Shown here: positions 37,600 to 49,788 of the stretch, piece by piece | Numbering within the stretch: the stretch's first letter is position 1 | Layout: each line of letters opens with the position of its first letter | NCBI GenBank assembly: GCA_014529385.2 | Contig: CM043956.1 | Span: 63,120,620-63,184,619, forward strand | Length of the DNA: 64,000 nucleotides | Direction of reading: 5' to 3' | DNA from: Adiantum capillus-veneris | Lineage: Eukaryota; Streptophyta; Polypodiopsida; Polypodiales; Pteridaceae | Translations under genes and position numbers: made by a program | The notes under the pieces: generated by a model | Database searches by the model: none | What the model saw: the letters and a program-made list of their open reading frames with translations, nothing else | What the model was told of the DNA's origin: nothing

Positions 37600-38479
37600 G
37601 CACGACACAGACAACATACTTATCATCCGATGACACGACTAACCCGTACGTGCACGTAGGAAATCTCGTTAGCTTGTCAGGCTGAGACCAATCTACACAT
37701 ACACACTTTTATGATGCATCAATCATTAACCCTGGTAGAATGAAACCCACTCTATCCCTAAACGCTCACAACACTGTTCACACTTCCAATGAACTCGGAA
37801 TCGCATCAAACTTACTAGGCACCATCCTCTCACTAGGATATACTTACCTATAAGTCTAATCTCACCATATTTGAACCCTAGTTATCTCGAATACAGTCGC
37901 GATAGACTAACATGTCATAATCCAAAAATGGGCGAAACTTAAGTTTATGAGTATCTATGTGTAGCTAATCTCTTTCTCATTCCATAAAGCACTTGATTAT
38001 TGAAAACAGACACTGTTTGTGCTACTTACAAGCAAAACAAGCTCGAGGAAGGATCGATCGCGATCAGCTCGAAAAGGTGAATGCGTGGCGTGGGCGCGTA
38101 GCTCTCGGAGAGACTACCGCAATGGTGTGGTCACGTCGTGAATCCGGTGAGGGAGAAGCGCGTAGCGAAGAGGATAAGACACACTCACTCTCTCTCTCTC
38201 TCTCAGACTCGTACGACAGAGAATTAATATTCAAATGTTATTCAAAAATGGTTCTAAGGTGACTTTTATACTTTAGTCACCTTAGCTCAAAAATGTACAT
38301 GGGGTTCTCTTACTCCTTATTACAAAGTGGGAACAAATCTGAGTTCTGACTAACTGATTAATCTTTACATAACCCATACGAATGGATCAAAATGATAAGA
38401 CGTCTTTGACATAAAATGGGAATTTGATATGCTTTACAAGATGGGCTCATTACAACAGTTGGCCAATGGGGCTCCAACA
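37600..38479 (-). repeat. 3' LTR of gypsy element 2 (inner end uncertain)
   Basis: On the minus strand a polypurine tract (38492-38480, AGGAGGGGGGGAG) is followed by TGTTGGAGCC, a typical LTR start. A TATA-like AGTATAAAAGTCACC lies near 38,260-38,275. The far end is set only by the copia fragment near 37,575. The second LTR is outside the window. Confidence 0.65.
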
Positions 38480-38527
38480 CTCCCCCCCTCCTAATTCATG
38501 TCTACCACGACATGATCGTCTTTGTAT

Positions 38528-39193
38528 TCATTGTCGTTGTCGTCTTTCTTGGTTGATTTGATGTAGAAATGCATCATATCGCATAGACTCGCTTGCCATT
38601 AATTGGCCAAAATTTTTTGACTTGTACATGAAGAAGCCTCTGTAAAATGCTTCTTCGAAGGTTTGTAGATGGTAGCTTCGCAGAAACATTAGCCGTCTGA
38701 AATAGGCATACAATACTGGCTCTGTAGGTGGTCCACTTAGATCGTATGACAGCTCTGAGATGCTTCTTTCGGTATTCATATACTTTGACATCCAGCTTTC
38801 TAAGAAGACTGTGAGACAGACCAAAAAGGTTCGAGCTATTTTACATAGCATCTTGCAGGATAGGTCGGGAGAGCCTCCGAATTCTGCGATGGCGCCTTGA
38901 AGGGTTTTCACCATGTAAGAACCGGATATTCTCTCTCCCTCTGCTGGCCCTGGCAATACTGGATAATTTAGCCATGTCGGATTTTTGCTCTGTAGTGCTT
39001 TATGTTGGCTGTAGGTGTATGTTCGCGGAGTTGGGCAAAAAGTTCTGCCATTCCTCAGCTCAGACGGTGCATTGACTAAGTGGATCAGGTTATTAGGATG
39101 ATCCAAGAGCCATTGATGCCTCCACTTTGGCTGGCTATCTACTATTCTGTTTTGCTGTTCTCGATCCTGTACTTCTCCTTCAAACACTGGCAC
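38528..39193 (-). pseudogene. Extra-ORF C-terminal part of gypsy element 2
   Basis: A 221-residue frame with NLIHLVNAPSELRNGRTFCP and helical sequence ending in QINQERRQRQ. No domain recognised. It lies directly before the polypurine tract. Stops at about 39.2-39.48 kb separate it from the upstream coiled-coil frames, so one original long ORF is likely. Confidence 0.5.
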
Positions 39194-39481
39194 TTGTGCT
39201 TCTTTTTCGAGCTACCGTTGATGTGTTAGAGTTTCAAATTTCAGCAGAGCATATGGTAACATAGGGGCATTCCATTCCTTCCGTAGCTCTGCTGTTGTTT
39301 TACCTGATCTGGAGAGCCCTTGTAGCAATTCCTTTTCTAGTTGCATTTCCTTTTACCATATCATCTCTGATTGCTTTTCCATCTGCTCGGCCAGCCTCTG
39401 CTCTTCCAATCTCGTGACTGAATCTTCTTCTATTTCTTGGTCTTTGGAGCCAGTCTAATCAGTCTGTGTATCTGGGTCCTC

Positions 39482-41006
39482 CTATTCATATGATTCTTCC
39501 TCGTACTCATCTTGACCCCCATATACTTCGGCGAGTCCAGCCAAATTCGTTGTTACTTGTTCCAGGTGCACTCGTACCTGTCCTTGGTGTTGCCTTGCAG
39601 TTTGTAGACTTGCGATTTGCGCAGCCATTGTTCTACTATTGATTTGTAGAGCTTGAAATTCCATTTCTTTTTGAGCTGCAGGCTCCTCTAACTGTTTTAC
39701 CCTGATGTGCAAGTTTTCATTTTCTTCCCTGAGTGATTTGGAAACAATGCTTTCCATTTCACTGTCAGGAGCTGGTCCTTGTTGCTGTTCACTTTGTAAG
39801 TCGGAAATTTGCCTTTGTAGTTGATCCTCTGCTCTAAGTGCACTTTCGGCTATCATTAAGCGTTTTTTTCTTTCCAACTCCAGCTCCCTCTTCAGTGCAG
39901 CCACTTCTTCTTCTGGGTGGACTACCGGTGTTGTTGGTAGCGGCGTTTTGCTTCCTAGCTCGTTCGATTTCCCTTGCTTGTATATTTGTTACTGCTCTCA
40001 AATCTTTGATTTCAATTTGTAAGTCATCGATGACGACTTGCAAACTTTTGACTGTGTCCAGCGCATCTTGCTTTTCTTTTTCCAACTTATTTATGTGTTC
40101 ATCTCTGTCACTGACATCTTCAAGGAATACGTTGATTGTATCTTCACATATGGCATTGAAGTCTTCAGACTCCTGTAAATTGTCTTTGAGGAGATTCACT
40201 GTGCTTTTGAGCCCCAAGATCTCAGCATCTCTGATGCTGATCAGCTTTAGAGTGTCCGCCCTCTGCTCCTGCAATCTTTGAACTTCTCCATGGGTTTGTT
40301 GTAACCTCATTTTGTTGGACCTGTTCTGATTAGCTAGCCATTGACTGTGCAGTCTTGTTCGGTTTAGTATTGTCGCCATTGACTGCAAATCTTCATCTAT
40401 AGTAGCTTCCAGCTCAATTTCTTGAGAGGAGGAAGCTTTATCTTTTGTCTGATCCACCTCCTTTTGCTTGCCTTTATCACTTTGTGATATGGTTCCAGTG
40501 TTCGCGTGACCATCCGTTCTTTCTTCTTCTTCTTCTTCTTCTTCACTGGGAGGTGTATGAACTCTCTCATCACGATGTGAGCTTTCTGAATGCGAAGTAG
40601 AGTCAGCAGGTGGGCTAGATTGCCTCTCACTTGCATCTGTCCTTGGAGATGGCGGCGGTGTTTCCTGATCTCGTGAAGTTGGCCTCAACTGATCTCTCAA
40701 AGTTTGGAGATCCTCCTCTTCTAGTAGCAATTCTGGTTCGTCCCTAGCATTTCTTTCCTGGATGTACCTCTCGAACCAGTCCAACTTGAAAGCTAGGTTG
40801 TTTCTATTCTTCATTCTCAGTGTGTAAGTGCTACTAGAAGGTTTCCAAGTGGCGCCTACATCGCCTCGTAGAGATCTCTCTAGAGAAAATCCTTCTAGCA
40901 TCCTTTCCATTTTTGCTATCTTCTGCAACATGGTGTTGTTTTCCATTTTCGCTTTCCGCTTTTTTAGTCGGGCATCTTCCTCTTCTGTTCTTCTTACTTC
41001 TTCCAT
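39482..41006 (-). CDS. Coiled-coil protein of gypsy element 2 (extra ORF)
   Basis: Two overlapping frames (41006-39834 and 39904-39482) read as one protein with a frame change near 39,870-39,900. It opens with a helical segment, then an acidic Ser/Glu-rich part with a poly-Glu run, and a long heptad-rich coiled coil (SVNLLKDNLQESEDF to KDLRAVTNIQAREIERARKQ). It resembles the structural extra ORFs placed between integrase and the 3' LTR in some plant gypsy lineages (positional comparison, not a domain match). A structural or gag-like role is inference. Confidence 0.55.
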
Positions 41007-41117
41007 CTTTTCTTGTGTACTTCTTGTTACTCTTTCCAGCCTGCGTCCTCCAATGGTGTTAATAGAGGCAGGTACTTTCCTTTGTGATCTGTCTTCGATA
41101 TTCTCTCTTAATACCAG

Positions 41118-41939
41118 CTAGTCGTTCTGATGAGGGGCATCTGGAAACTGATTTGCCGCGCCTATGGCCTGGTATATTACTCTGGTCAGGACTTCTCCTC
41201 CTGCAATGTAATTTGGTCTGTCCTGCCTTAGCTTTGTCATTTCTTCAAATAGATATGACGCGTGATCTATATAGAACTCATGGGTCATTCCCATAGCCCA
41301 TGTCAGTGTGGTTGAGATGCTCCCGTGTGGTGTAGTGTATCTTGGCGGTTGTTTGCTGTAGCTCAACAAACACTGACTGTAGATCTGTGTTGGTTCTCTT
41401 ACTTCCGGGTTTGCTATGAGTTCGAAAGAAGGTAGTTTAGACTTTTGCAAGTAGACTGTGAGGTTTTTCCTTCTTTCTCTCATGTTTGCTCCTTGATCTG
41501 ACAATTTCAATGCCTCTTTGATGATCTCTTTGGTGATCTGGATCTCCATCACTTCATTATCCATGCCTGTCACTCTACAAGTTCCATCTTCTTGGATAGT
41601 CTCAATTAGGTGTTGTACCCTCTTGAAATCTATCCCTACTGGTGGTAGTGATACAAAGTTCCACAAGGCAACTTTTTTGAGCCATGACCTTTGCGGTGAT
41701 CTTTTCAAGTAATTCTCTGCCTCCTTGGGGATCATCACTGTATCCACCAAGTTTCTTTTGTCATCCACATATGAACCTTGATAGATCTGAAATGCTACTG
41801 CTTGTTGCACATCTGCAGGTATCCAGGTGGCTGCTGGCTTTAGGGAATTAGGTAGAAGTGCATAGGGTACTGCACCTTCCGTTGCCAGGTTCTTGCCTTT
41901 TCTTTTTCCCGAAGAAGCATCCATGGATCCTGTATTCAC
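41118..41939 (-). CDS. Unknown 273-aa protein of gypsy element 2 (extra ORF N-terminus)
   Basis: ATG at 41939 opens MNTGSMDASSGKRKGKNLAT. The body contains SWLKKVALWNFVSLPPVGID, EIIKEALKLSDQGANMRERR, and YSQCLLSYSKQPPRYTTPHG. The globular layout with an ALKLSDQGAN-like segment recalls the putative plant transposon protein domain of extra ORFs in plant gypsy elements, but this match is weak. It is an intact frame with a stop at 41118, followed after a short gap by the coiled-coil frame on the same strand. Confidence 0.55.
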   Translation of the reverse strand: MNTGSMDASSGKRKGKNLATEGAVPYALLPNSLKPAATWIPADVQQAVAFQIYQGSYVDDKRNLVDTVMIPKEAENYLKRSPQRSWLKKVALWNFVSLPPVGIDFKRVQHLIETIQEDGTCRVTGMDNEVMEIQITKEIIKEALKLSDQGANMRERRKNLTVYLQKSKLPSFELIANPEVREPTQIYSQCLLSYSKQPPRYTTPHGSISTTLTWAMGMTHEFYIDHASYLFEEMTKLRQDRPNYIAGGEVLTRVIYQAIGAANQFPDAPHQND

Positions 41940-44429
41940 AATTAACAGTTAATGCACAAACATAGTACTACTCTTCTAAATTGATTACCACTTAATCATG
42001 CATCTAGATGCGCCTTCTTAGTCCCCAGATTAGTTAAGGTAAAATGTTAGCAGTGATAGCCATTTTTCGGCTCTCTGTGATTACCATAGTGAGTTATCCC
42101 CCCCTATCAAATCACTCAAACACTGTGGTTACCCTCACCCTTTCACTGTATATAGGTGCGTGTGAGTTAGGGGACTTTTCCCATATCTCCTTACTGAAAT
42201 AAAAAACCCTCAATTAGCTAGTCATTGGGCTAGTTGAGCCAAAAAAATAAAAAATATAAGTATATTATGGCCCATGCGTATGTAAATATTTCTTTGTATA
42301 TAGGGCCTAAATAAAAGATTTTTTCATAATTATTTTGGTATTTATTTAAATATTTCTACCTAGGTGTGTGTTATTTATGCTCTGTACATTGCCTCACCAT
42401 TACCACAATTTTTCTTACCATTTTTCATACTCTTTATTCCATATAGAAATATTTTCATGTAAGCTTCTCTTATATTTGGTGTAACTCCACCCCAACAAAA
42501 ATCCAAAAAAACTAGTTTTATTTATGTGTATATTTTTTTCACTATTGTGATTTTTCCCTTCCTACATCTATTTTGTTTTTTTTCTAAAAAATTAGAACAC
42601 CAAAAATATTTATCTTTTTATGGTAGCCTCATAATGAGAGAGATTTCTTTTGACCCCTTTATATTTTTTCCACTTATATTATTTATATTTGACATGTACA
42701 TATTTTTTAGACCCCTCAATATTTGATTTTCTTAGTTGTACTATTCACTTATATCATGATCTCAACAATATCTTCAATTATAGACCTACCAAATAAGGTC
42801 AAGGGTAGGTGGCATGCATACATGCACTATGGAGGGCTCACTCTTGGAGGTATTCAAAAGAATCATCCAAAGAAGGACCCCACAAGGACCTTGTGCACTG
42901 GAAAAAAACGGTCGGTTTTGCTGAATTTTTAAAGTTCACTTGCTCTCCAAATTTGAAAAGGTGATACAAACAAAAGTTGTAGCTCGTGGGCTGAACTTTT
43001 GCCTCAAATTTTTTCATGTTTTTTTGAGCTACGAGCTGTGAGCTATGATTTTATTAGTGGACCCCAGTTTTCCCATGCTATGCAGCCACACTCTCTTTTC
43101 CACTTTATCATTTTCCTCTTTCACACACACTTCTCCACTCATCATCCCCACCTCTCTCACCACTCCTCTCTGCACCCTACTCACCTTCTCCTCAACCTTG
43201 AAGAATAAGAGAAACCATGGTGAACTCATACCTCCCACACACAATTCCATTCCAAAATTGACCACCTAGTCTCATTTTTCCTCCTCCAAATTACCCATAT
43301 CTATAAAAAAACCACAAAATTCAGCCTCTTCTCTTAAAAGACAGCATCATGGTGGTTGATTACTCAGCTTCAATTACCTTGTCTCTCAAGGAAGGTCAAG
43401 AGTGGAGAAAAAATGTACCGTCAAAGCTAGTGGACCGTCAACAAGCGTCAAAATTGGCCCTACTCAAGACACTTGGAGCATCAACCTTGTAAGAAATCCA
43501 CCTTTTCTTACCTCTTAAGAGTTTTTCTTCCTTATTTGTATCCTACATGGATACTCCCATTGTAAATATCCAATTCCATTTGTAAATTAATACTAACTCT
43601 ACTAACACTAACCCACTATGAAAAGTCCTATCACCTCCATTTCTCTCCTCTCTCTTTCCCCACCAACTTCTTGATAATTCCAAGCAAAAGAAATTAGATA
43701 AATTACTGAAAATCTAACCCAACCATGGTTAAAGGAGTAACCCTAGCCTTCAAAATTGCTATAAAAGGAGGGTGTAGCTAGCACAAAAAGGGGGGAGACA
43801 TAAGCAAGAGCACTATGCTATAGCTTGAGAAGCCAAGCTCAACCCCTCTAGAAGGAGCTCTTGAGTGGAAGCTCATTGTCTTATGCATGTGCATGTGTTG
43901 TAATAGGGGATTAGCAAGGGAACTCTATGCCATTGTAAGAGAGAGAGTGATCATTCAATTGAGAGTAGGAAATCTATCATTTCTCCTACTAGTGTAAGCC
44001 CAACATTTGCTGAATCAAGGAGGGTGGATTTGGACTAAGCTTGGATACTTTGTCTCCCTTCCAACGTGAAGTAATGGACAACAATGATGCGTAAGTGTCT
44101 TGGTGTTTTTTGTTAAGTTCTTGATAGCTTGTCTCTGGTGTTGTCATCAATCTAGCCATAAATCCCACATACTGTAAGAGGGGGACAGGGTGAAGAGGAC
44201 TCCCCTGGCCTTAAGACAGTGATTGGGGTGGCTTTTCTTGTGATGTGTTGTGGTGAAATTTACGCAAGCTATGTTGAACAAATACTAATCTCACTTTGAT
44301 TTGTCATGACAGATTTGTAAGAAGGTATTAATGCAACAAGCACCCCCTCCCCCTTTCTCTCTCTTTCTTAAATATATAGTTGTGTTTGCTTGATCATTGC
44401 TGATACGTTTCAAAGCAGCCCAAGCACTA

Positions 44430-44430
<1 letters not shown>

Positions 44431-44491
<61 letters not shown>
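44431..44491. repeat. (CT)n microsatellite
   Basis: CT tract of about 60 bp in the spacer of gypsy element 2. Confidence 0.96.
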
Positions 44492-44492
<1 letters not shown>

Positions 44493-44837
44493 GTGTCCTA
44501 GTTCGCATCCAAAACTAGGTGGTGCCCCAAATTTGTGTAGGGTTAGGTTGCGGGTTTGTGTGTGTGTTTGTTGTTTTTTTCCAACCCCAACCCAATTGAG
44601 CAGCATGGGAGCCTAGAAGAGTGCTTGGAGGCCACTCTTCTTGTTGCCCGCCCCAGACCGCCTCAGCAGATAGACAAGTTCTTCCATTGTGCGACTTTGA
44701 CGGCTTCAAATTAGTGTTGTTGGTGAAGGTGGACAAGTCCAAATGCCTTGAAATTTTGTGTGGTGTATGTTCACAAGGCATGTAAGGTCACTCTATAAGC
44801 CCAAGCTCAAAATCTGTCCATTTGCAACTTTTTCTCT

Positions 44838-45584
44838 GTCTATCGCGATAGACTATACTTTTTTTTTTTTGATCAGGGACCTATTTTGCAGTTGTGCCAT
44901 CACCAATTGGTTTCCCATACCTTGCACATGATCTAATCCCATTTTCACCTCAAATGAATGTCAAGTGACCCCTTTTTGGATCAACTCCCATTTTTCCAGA
45001 TTCCTTCCACGGAGATATTGGTCTATCTCCTTCATTTTGTGTTGTTTTGGGCTCAAACTTAGTGGGTGGTCCTCTTGCATCATGTTGAAGACAACTGTTA
45101 ATTCAAAATTTTGATAAGACGGTCCAGTATCCCTCTGCTTAGTCTATCGCGATAGACTGGTACTTAGTGTCAATTTGTCATTTTTTGGCTCTATGATCAT
45201 ATGTCTGCCTTCTCCCAATTGATGTAAGGTTTCTTGACCCCTCACATGTGAATTTTACCTGTCTGGACTTGAGATTTCCTGTTCTGACTCTGAGTTGTCA
45301 ACATGTCTTTCTCAGCTTGCCATATGAGTCCATCCTGTCACCAAATTTGGTGTACTGCCTTCCTGTGCTTCCCCAAGTCTATTTTGTTAAAATTTTGAAA
45401 AGTCTTTCCCCCAATTATTGGTGTAGCAAGTCTATCGCGATAGACTAAGTTATTTGACCAAAAAAGATCCCACTTGCACTTTGATTTGATAATGGTGGTT
45501 AATATTCCTTGTTAGCACCCCTCATGAAGCCAAAGTCAAAATTTCACTTGTCTAATTGTAAATTCAAGTCTATCGAGATAGACT
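44838..45584. repeat. Four spaced copies of palindrome AGTCTATCGCGATAGACT
   Basis: Copies at 44838-44853 (16 bp core), 45141-45158, 45429-45446 and 45567-45584 (one base changed, CGAGAT). Spacings are about 300, 290 and 140 bp. Three are followed by an AGTACTTGG- or TACTTAG-like word, suggesting diverged larger repeats. A half-match (CAGTCGCGATAGACT) lies near 37,895. Confidence 0.9.
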
Positions 45585-47374
45585 AGTACTTGGTCAGTTT
45601 TACCAAATTTTTTTTAATGTTAGTTGGCCACAATGGTGTTAATAGGCCCTCCTAGACACACACATCAAGTTTTAATCAATTTAGAAGAGTGTACTCCCTG
45701 TTTGCAACACTTAGCTGGTCCTGGAGTCGAAGTAGACCACTTAGGTGATGGTCGCCGTTCCTTTTGGTCATTGTATGATTCCGGCTCTCTTTTATTTCCT
45801 TTTGACCTTCCATCCAAGCAGTCAGTTGTTGTTTTGGTGTTTACAACACCAAGAACGACCATTTGGACATCTTTCTGGCATGTTTTCGGCATTTGCCCTA
45901 GTGGAAGATCTTTTTTCCTGAGTGGACTTATCCATCTCGTAGTTGACCTCTTTTGGATGTACCTTGTTAAATTTGGTGTGATTTTGTCGCTTGGTCGGCC
46001 CGTTAGAGTATCGTGACGCTTTGTGCGGTTTTCCTCAGATAGGGACTTTAGGCTCCATTTTGACGAACTTTTTCATGGTCTAACCCTTCAGTCGGTTTGT
46101 CGAGGTTATTGGCTTGCTGTCTATGAATTTTGGCTCATTTCCGATCACCTTGGTTTAGTTGCCCTTTTGCAGGTCCTGTGAAATTAGGTTTTTCTGAGCG
46201 GCTTCCTTCGCGCTTTCCGAGGTCATAGGCTCAATCCCTAAGCTATAGGCATTGTGCCTTTCAATTTTGGTTCCATTTGATGGCCCCTAGGTCTCCCTAA
46301 CAACCGGTCTACCGTATGTGTGCACAGCTTGTGATTGTGATGCCGATGAGGTTTTGCGACTAACTGAAGTAAACACCACTTAGAATCAGTGTTGACGAGC
46401 ATACCCCTCATATCTGATGTCGATCTGGTGACCGTGCGCGATGGATGAGCTTCTGGAAGTCTCAACTGCTATAGGGAGCTCTCTCTCTCTCTCACTATGG
46501 AAAATGACTCAAATGAGGGATTTCTTGCCTAGCCTCTCTATATGTAATCGAGACTCCGACACCAAATTTTCCCATCTTTTACCTGTGGCCATAAATTTTT
46601 GCGAGATGCGGTTTAGGCTCGCAAATTTCCTGATTTGGACTTCGGTTGCTCCAGTTTTACCATTTTTGTAGATTTCTCCTGTTGGAGGTCCCTTCATGAC
46701 AGTGGTCATTTTGCCCTGCCACCTTTGCAGTCCCTATTTTTTCTGTGTCTTCTTTACCTTGCGTCGATCAGGAGTCTCTTCTTTTGTGTTTCCATCTGGA
46801 TTACGGATTTTTTCTATAATTTTTTCTAGAAAATGGCTAAAATAAAGCAAATAAATCCCAAAATAACTCGAAAATAGCAATTCTAACCTAGAAAAATACC
46901 AATGAAAGACAAAACACTTTGTAGCTCCCTTTTCTCTCGTCTATGTACATTCTGGCTCATTATCGTCAACCTTGGCCTATTTTTTTGCTGTTTTTAGACA
47001 GTTTTTGGCCAGATTTGACTCTCTTTAAAGTCTATACACATCCCTAGGGGCTCATGAATGATGATTTGGTCCCCAATTCTGATTAATTATGAGGGCATAT
47101 TCTTTTTCCAAAATCACACAATAAAACGCAAAAATGGTTGAAAAATTGCTCACAAACATTGTCCTCTAATATATGACATGAGTCCGCATTTGGAATGCCT
47201 CCCCCCCTCCTAGTTGGAGTCCTCCCGGACGACAGGGTATCGTCAAGGGTATGTGCTGTGCATGGGTTTGAACTCGTGCTAATGTAGGCCTTGTAATATA
47301 GCCCTATATGCATGTACAATCAATGCATGTAGAAAGAATTTATGCAGTGCAAGAGGAAGGTATAAGCGATACGC

Positions 47375-47941
47375 TTATTGGCATTTGTCGTTGAGGCTTC
47401 CTGTGGTAGCTTGAGTTGGTTGGAAGATTTCCTTTGCAAGGAGTAGTTGTAAATATGACGCTCTTTGTTTGATTTTTTTCCACTGGTTTTGAATTGGCGT
47501 ATGTGGTTCCTTTGAAGTCAATATTGCCGTATCTGGTGGAACATTCTTTCTTTCTGGTTTGATGACTTGGGTCTTATAGATCCTTGTAGTTTTTGTTGTT
47601 GATTCTGTTTGTTTCCTCGTGCTGTTTGCATGATGTGGCTTGACCTTGACAGTTGTAGATAACTGCTCGATTGTCATCTTTGGCCTCCCTTCTTGTGTTG
47701 TTGGCCCGTTTTGAATTGGCAATTTTGGCCGCCATACCAATATAGTCCGTTGCGTATTCGACAGATTGACTATGGTTCTTTGAAGTTTTGCTGGCTTTCG
47801 GTGTTTTGTCTGTTCTTCTGACTGCTTTTTTATAGGAATTAGGCTGTCGTGCCTTATCCAAACTTTGTATTTCCTCTTTTGATGTAATTGTGCCTCGGTC
47901 AGCTCTGTACGTCGTACCCAAACTTGTTTGGTTCCCTGCAT
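47375..47941 (-). CDS. Basic Thr/Lys-rich protein downstream of protease-like domain
   Basis: A 188-residue frame rich in Lys, Arg, Gln and Thr (EEQTKHRKPAKLQRTIVN, KPHHANSTRKQTESTTKT). No domain recognised. It lies after the protease-like frame of gypsy element 2 on the same strand and may be the tail of the same polyprotein after a frame change, possibly a nucleic-acid-binding region. Confidence 0.4.
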   Translation of the reverse strand: MQGTKQVWVRRTELTEAQLHQKRKYKVWIRHDSLIPIKKQSEEQTKHRKPAKLQRTIVNLSNTQRTILVWRPKLPIQNGPTTQEGRPKMTIEQLSTTVKVKPHHANSTRKQTESTTKTTRIYKTQVIKPERKNVPPDTAILTSKEPHTPIQNQWKKIKQRASYLQLLLAKEIFQPTQATTGSLNDKCQ

Positions 47942-47989
47942 GGTTGTTGATTTTTGATAAGACGTTGCTGGACTTGTAAACTTTGTTTG

Positions 47990-48694
47990 TTATTGGGCAG
48001 ATCTTTGCGTTTGTATTGACTTTTGTTTCCTCCTTGACATGAATTGGTTATATGATAAGAAGGGTTTTGGAAAATTTTCATTCCTGAACAGTGCTTTATT
48101 AGTATCCAAATCAATAAATACCTTGTTAGCTTTCATCCATGACACTGCTAAGATACACGGCGTTGTTGATCTACTTGGTGGCAATACATGGAATTTTGTA
48201 GTATACGGGTGTGCCTGCACTGTGATTGGTATTATAATAGACCACAACGTGGAAACCTCATCTCCCGATGCTACTTTCAACCGGTGTGTCTCTGGGATCG
48301 TCTTTATTGGTCCAAGTTTCTGAAAGAGCTCAAAGCTGATGAGACTCATTTTTACTCCAGTGTCAAGCAATGCATAGATTTCAACTTGTTTTGTGCCTGC
48401 ATAAGCTTTTATGTAAGGACTACACCAAGTATCTTCCAAGTCGTCAATGATGCTATAGTCCTGAGCCCTAAGGTCTGTCATGGTCTTTTCTAATTCGTCG
48501 CTTTGTATATCCACTTCGATTGGTTGGGATGTTGAAAGAGGATATTCGTCAGTCATCATTGGGGTGACTATGTTTATTGTCCTGAGAAATTGCTTTCGTT
48601 TAGCAATCCGTTCCTTTGCTTCTTGTTGTGTCTGGTCCTGAATTCTTTGTTGTTCCTGTCTATAAGTTTTTCCATAATGCAGTTGAAACAACAT
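47990..48694 (-). CDS. Integrase tail plus second retropepsin-like domain of gypsy element 2
   Basis: The frame opens with the usual integrase end (MLFQLHYGKTYRQEQQRIQ then QQEAKERIAKRKQF). Upstream in the same frame, past its stop, RLKKYHLPLTP is also readable. It then enters a protease-like segment: VEIYALLDTGVKMSLISFEL (active-site D-T-G) and LKVASGDEVSTLW, then TTPCILAVSWMKANKVFIDL in the place of the ILG motif. A retropepsin-like domain after integrase is not the standard gypsy order, and the element already has a protease before the insertion. The assignment is by motif order; activity is unknown. Confidence 0.6.
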   Translation of the reverse strand: MLFQLHYGKTYRQEQQRIQDQTQQEAKERIAKRKQFLRTINIVTPMMTDEYPLSTSQPIEVDIQSDELEKTMTDLRAQDYSIIDDLEDTWCSPYIKAYAGTKQVEIYALLDTGVKMSLISFELFQKLGPIKTIPETHRLKVASGDEVSTLWSIIIPITVQAHPYTTKFHVLPPSRSTTPCILAVSWMKANKVFIDLDTNKALFRNENFPKPFLSYNQFMSRRKQKSIQTQRSAQ

Positions 48695-48742
48695 TTTCGG
48701 TGTTAAAGGTAGATGATATTTTTTTAAACGACACCCACTAAT

Positions 48743-49755
48743 CTAGTTCGGCATTTCTTTTCCATCTAGTGTCGACAGTTTTACTGCTCTGCTGGACGAT
48801 ATTTCTTGGATCAAATAAGGCCCCAGTCCCCTTTTCTTTAGCTTTTTGGCATGCTGTTTAAGGGTGTATACCAAGACATAGTCGCTCGTTTTAAAGTCCT
48901 TGTTCTTGACATGTTTGTCAAAAAACTCTTTCTGTTGTCTTTTTTTTGCATATATGGCCACTACAGCATTGAGTCGTAACTCATCTAATTTTTCAAGGTC
49001 CTCTAACCGTTCTGAAAGTTCATGCCCCGTCCATTCCAATTGCGTGGCTACCCTTAGTGTGGGGATCAAAAAGTCAATAGGCAATATTGCATTTAACCCA
49101 TATACCATATTAAATGGTGTAGCATTGAGTGTTGTTTTATATGCAACTCGATAAGCCCACAATGCCAAATAGAGAATCTGATCGCAATCTATTCTTGTTT
49201 CACTAACCAGTTTCGTAAGAACTGTGCACAATATTTTGTTGGTCGCTTCCGCTTGGCCATTGGCTTGTGGATGATAGGGTGCAAATTTGTGATGAATTAC
49301 CATAAACTCATTTAAGAGATGTTGGATAACTTCATTTACAAAGTGTGTCCCTCTATCACTTTGGTTTGGGAAATTGTAGAAGACATCATTGTCTTGATCT
49401 TGATTGTCGTCTCCCTCCGTATTTTCTGACTTCTCGTCATCCGCGTTATCCTTGTTTTCACTTTGATTAGAAGAATCATAAAATTCTTCTCCCTCCTGCT
49501 TGATTTCTTTAGTGGGGATGTCCACATAGCCCACTATCTTAATTTCAAGTTTCATTTCTGTTTTATTTATCCTCATATTCTCAGTATCTCCATCGTTCTC
49601 GTCCTCCTCCACAATTTTGCTCAACATGTAGTATGGTATGATATCGTAGCCATTCTCATCACAAAATTTGGTGGAGTGACTTCATTGACGCATACATCCA
49701 ATGTAGCCAAAATTTGAGACCATTCTAGAGGTTCGAGCTTTTCTTCAGGAAAAGC
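48743..49755 (-). pseudogene. Gypsy integrase, 3' half, with deleted RT region
   Basis: The piece adjoining the DNA element reads AFPEEKLEPLEWSQILATLD, a typical inter-domain linker. A long acidic stretch follows. The integrase core resumes at FPNQSDRGTHFVNEVIQHLL (second catalytic Asp), then HHKFAPYHPQANGQAEATNK (catalytic Glu), GLNAILPIDFL and SDYVLVYTLKQHAKKLKKRG. The first integrase Asp, zinc-binding HHCC domain, RT and RNase H are missing, so an internal deletion joined linker to mid-integrase. The 5' side is cut by the 11.77-kb element at TA 49756-49757. Confidence 0.82.
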
Positions 49756-49757
49756 TA

Positions 49758-49788
49758 TTAGGAAATTTCAGAGGTCATTTGGAGGGCC
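49758..49788 (+). repeat. Left terminal inverted repeat
   Basis: Starts TTAGGAAATTTCAGAGGTCA and ends GGAGGGCC. It is 29/31 identical to the reverse complement of 61496-61526. Flanked by TA at 49756-49757. Confidence 0.92.

Larger units (their letters stand above)
42000..47370. other. Long non-coding spacer of gypsy element 2
   Basis: About 5.4 kb without a supported gene. It holds a TATA-like GCTATAAAAGGAGGG near 43,759 (+), a CT microsatellite (44431-44491), and four spaced copies of a perfect-palindrome motif (44.8-45.6 kb). A short CT run lies at about 46,483-46,494. The spacer separates integrase-side from extra-ORF-side coding. Confidence 0.5.
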
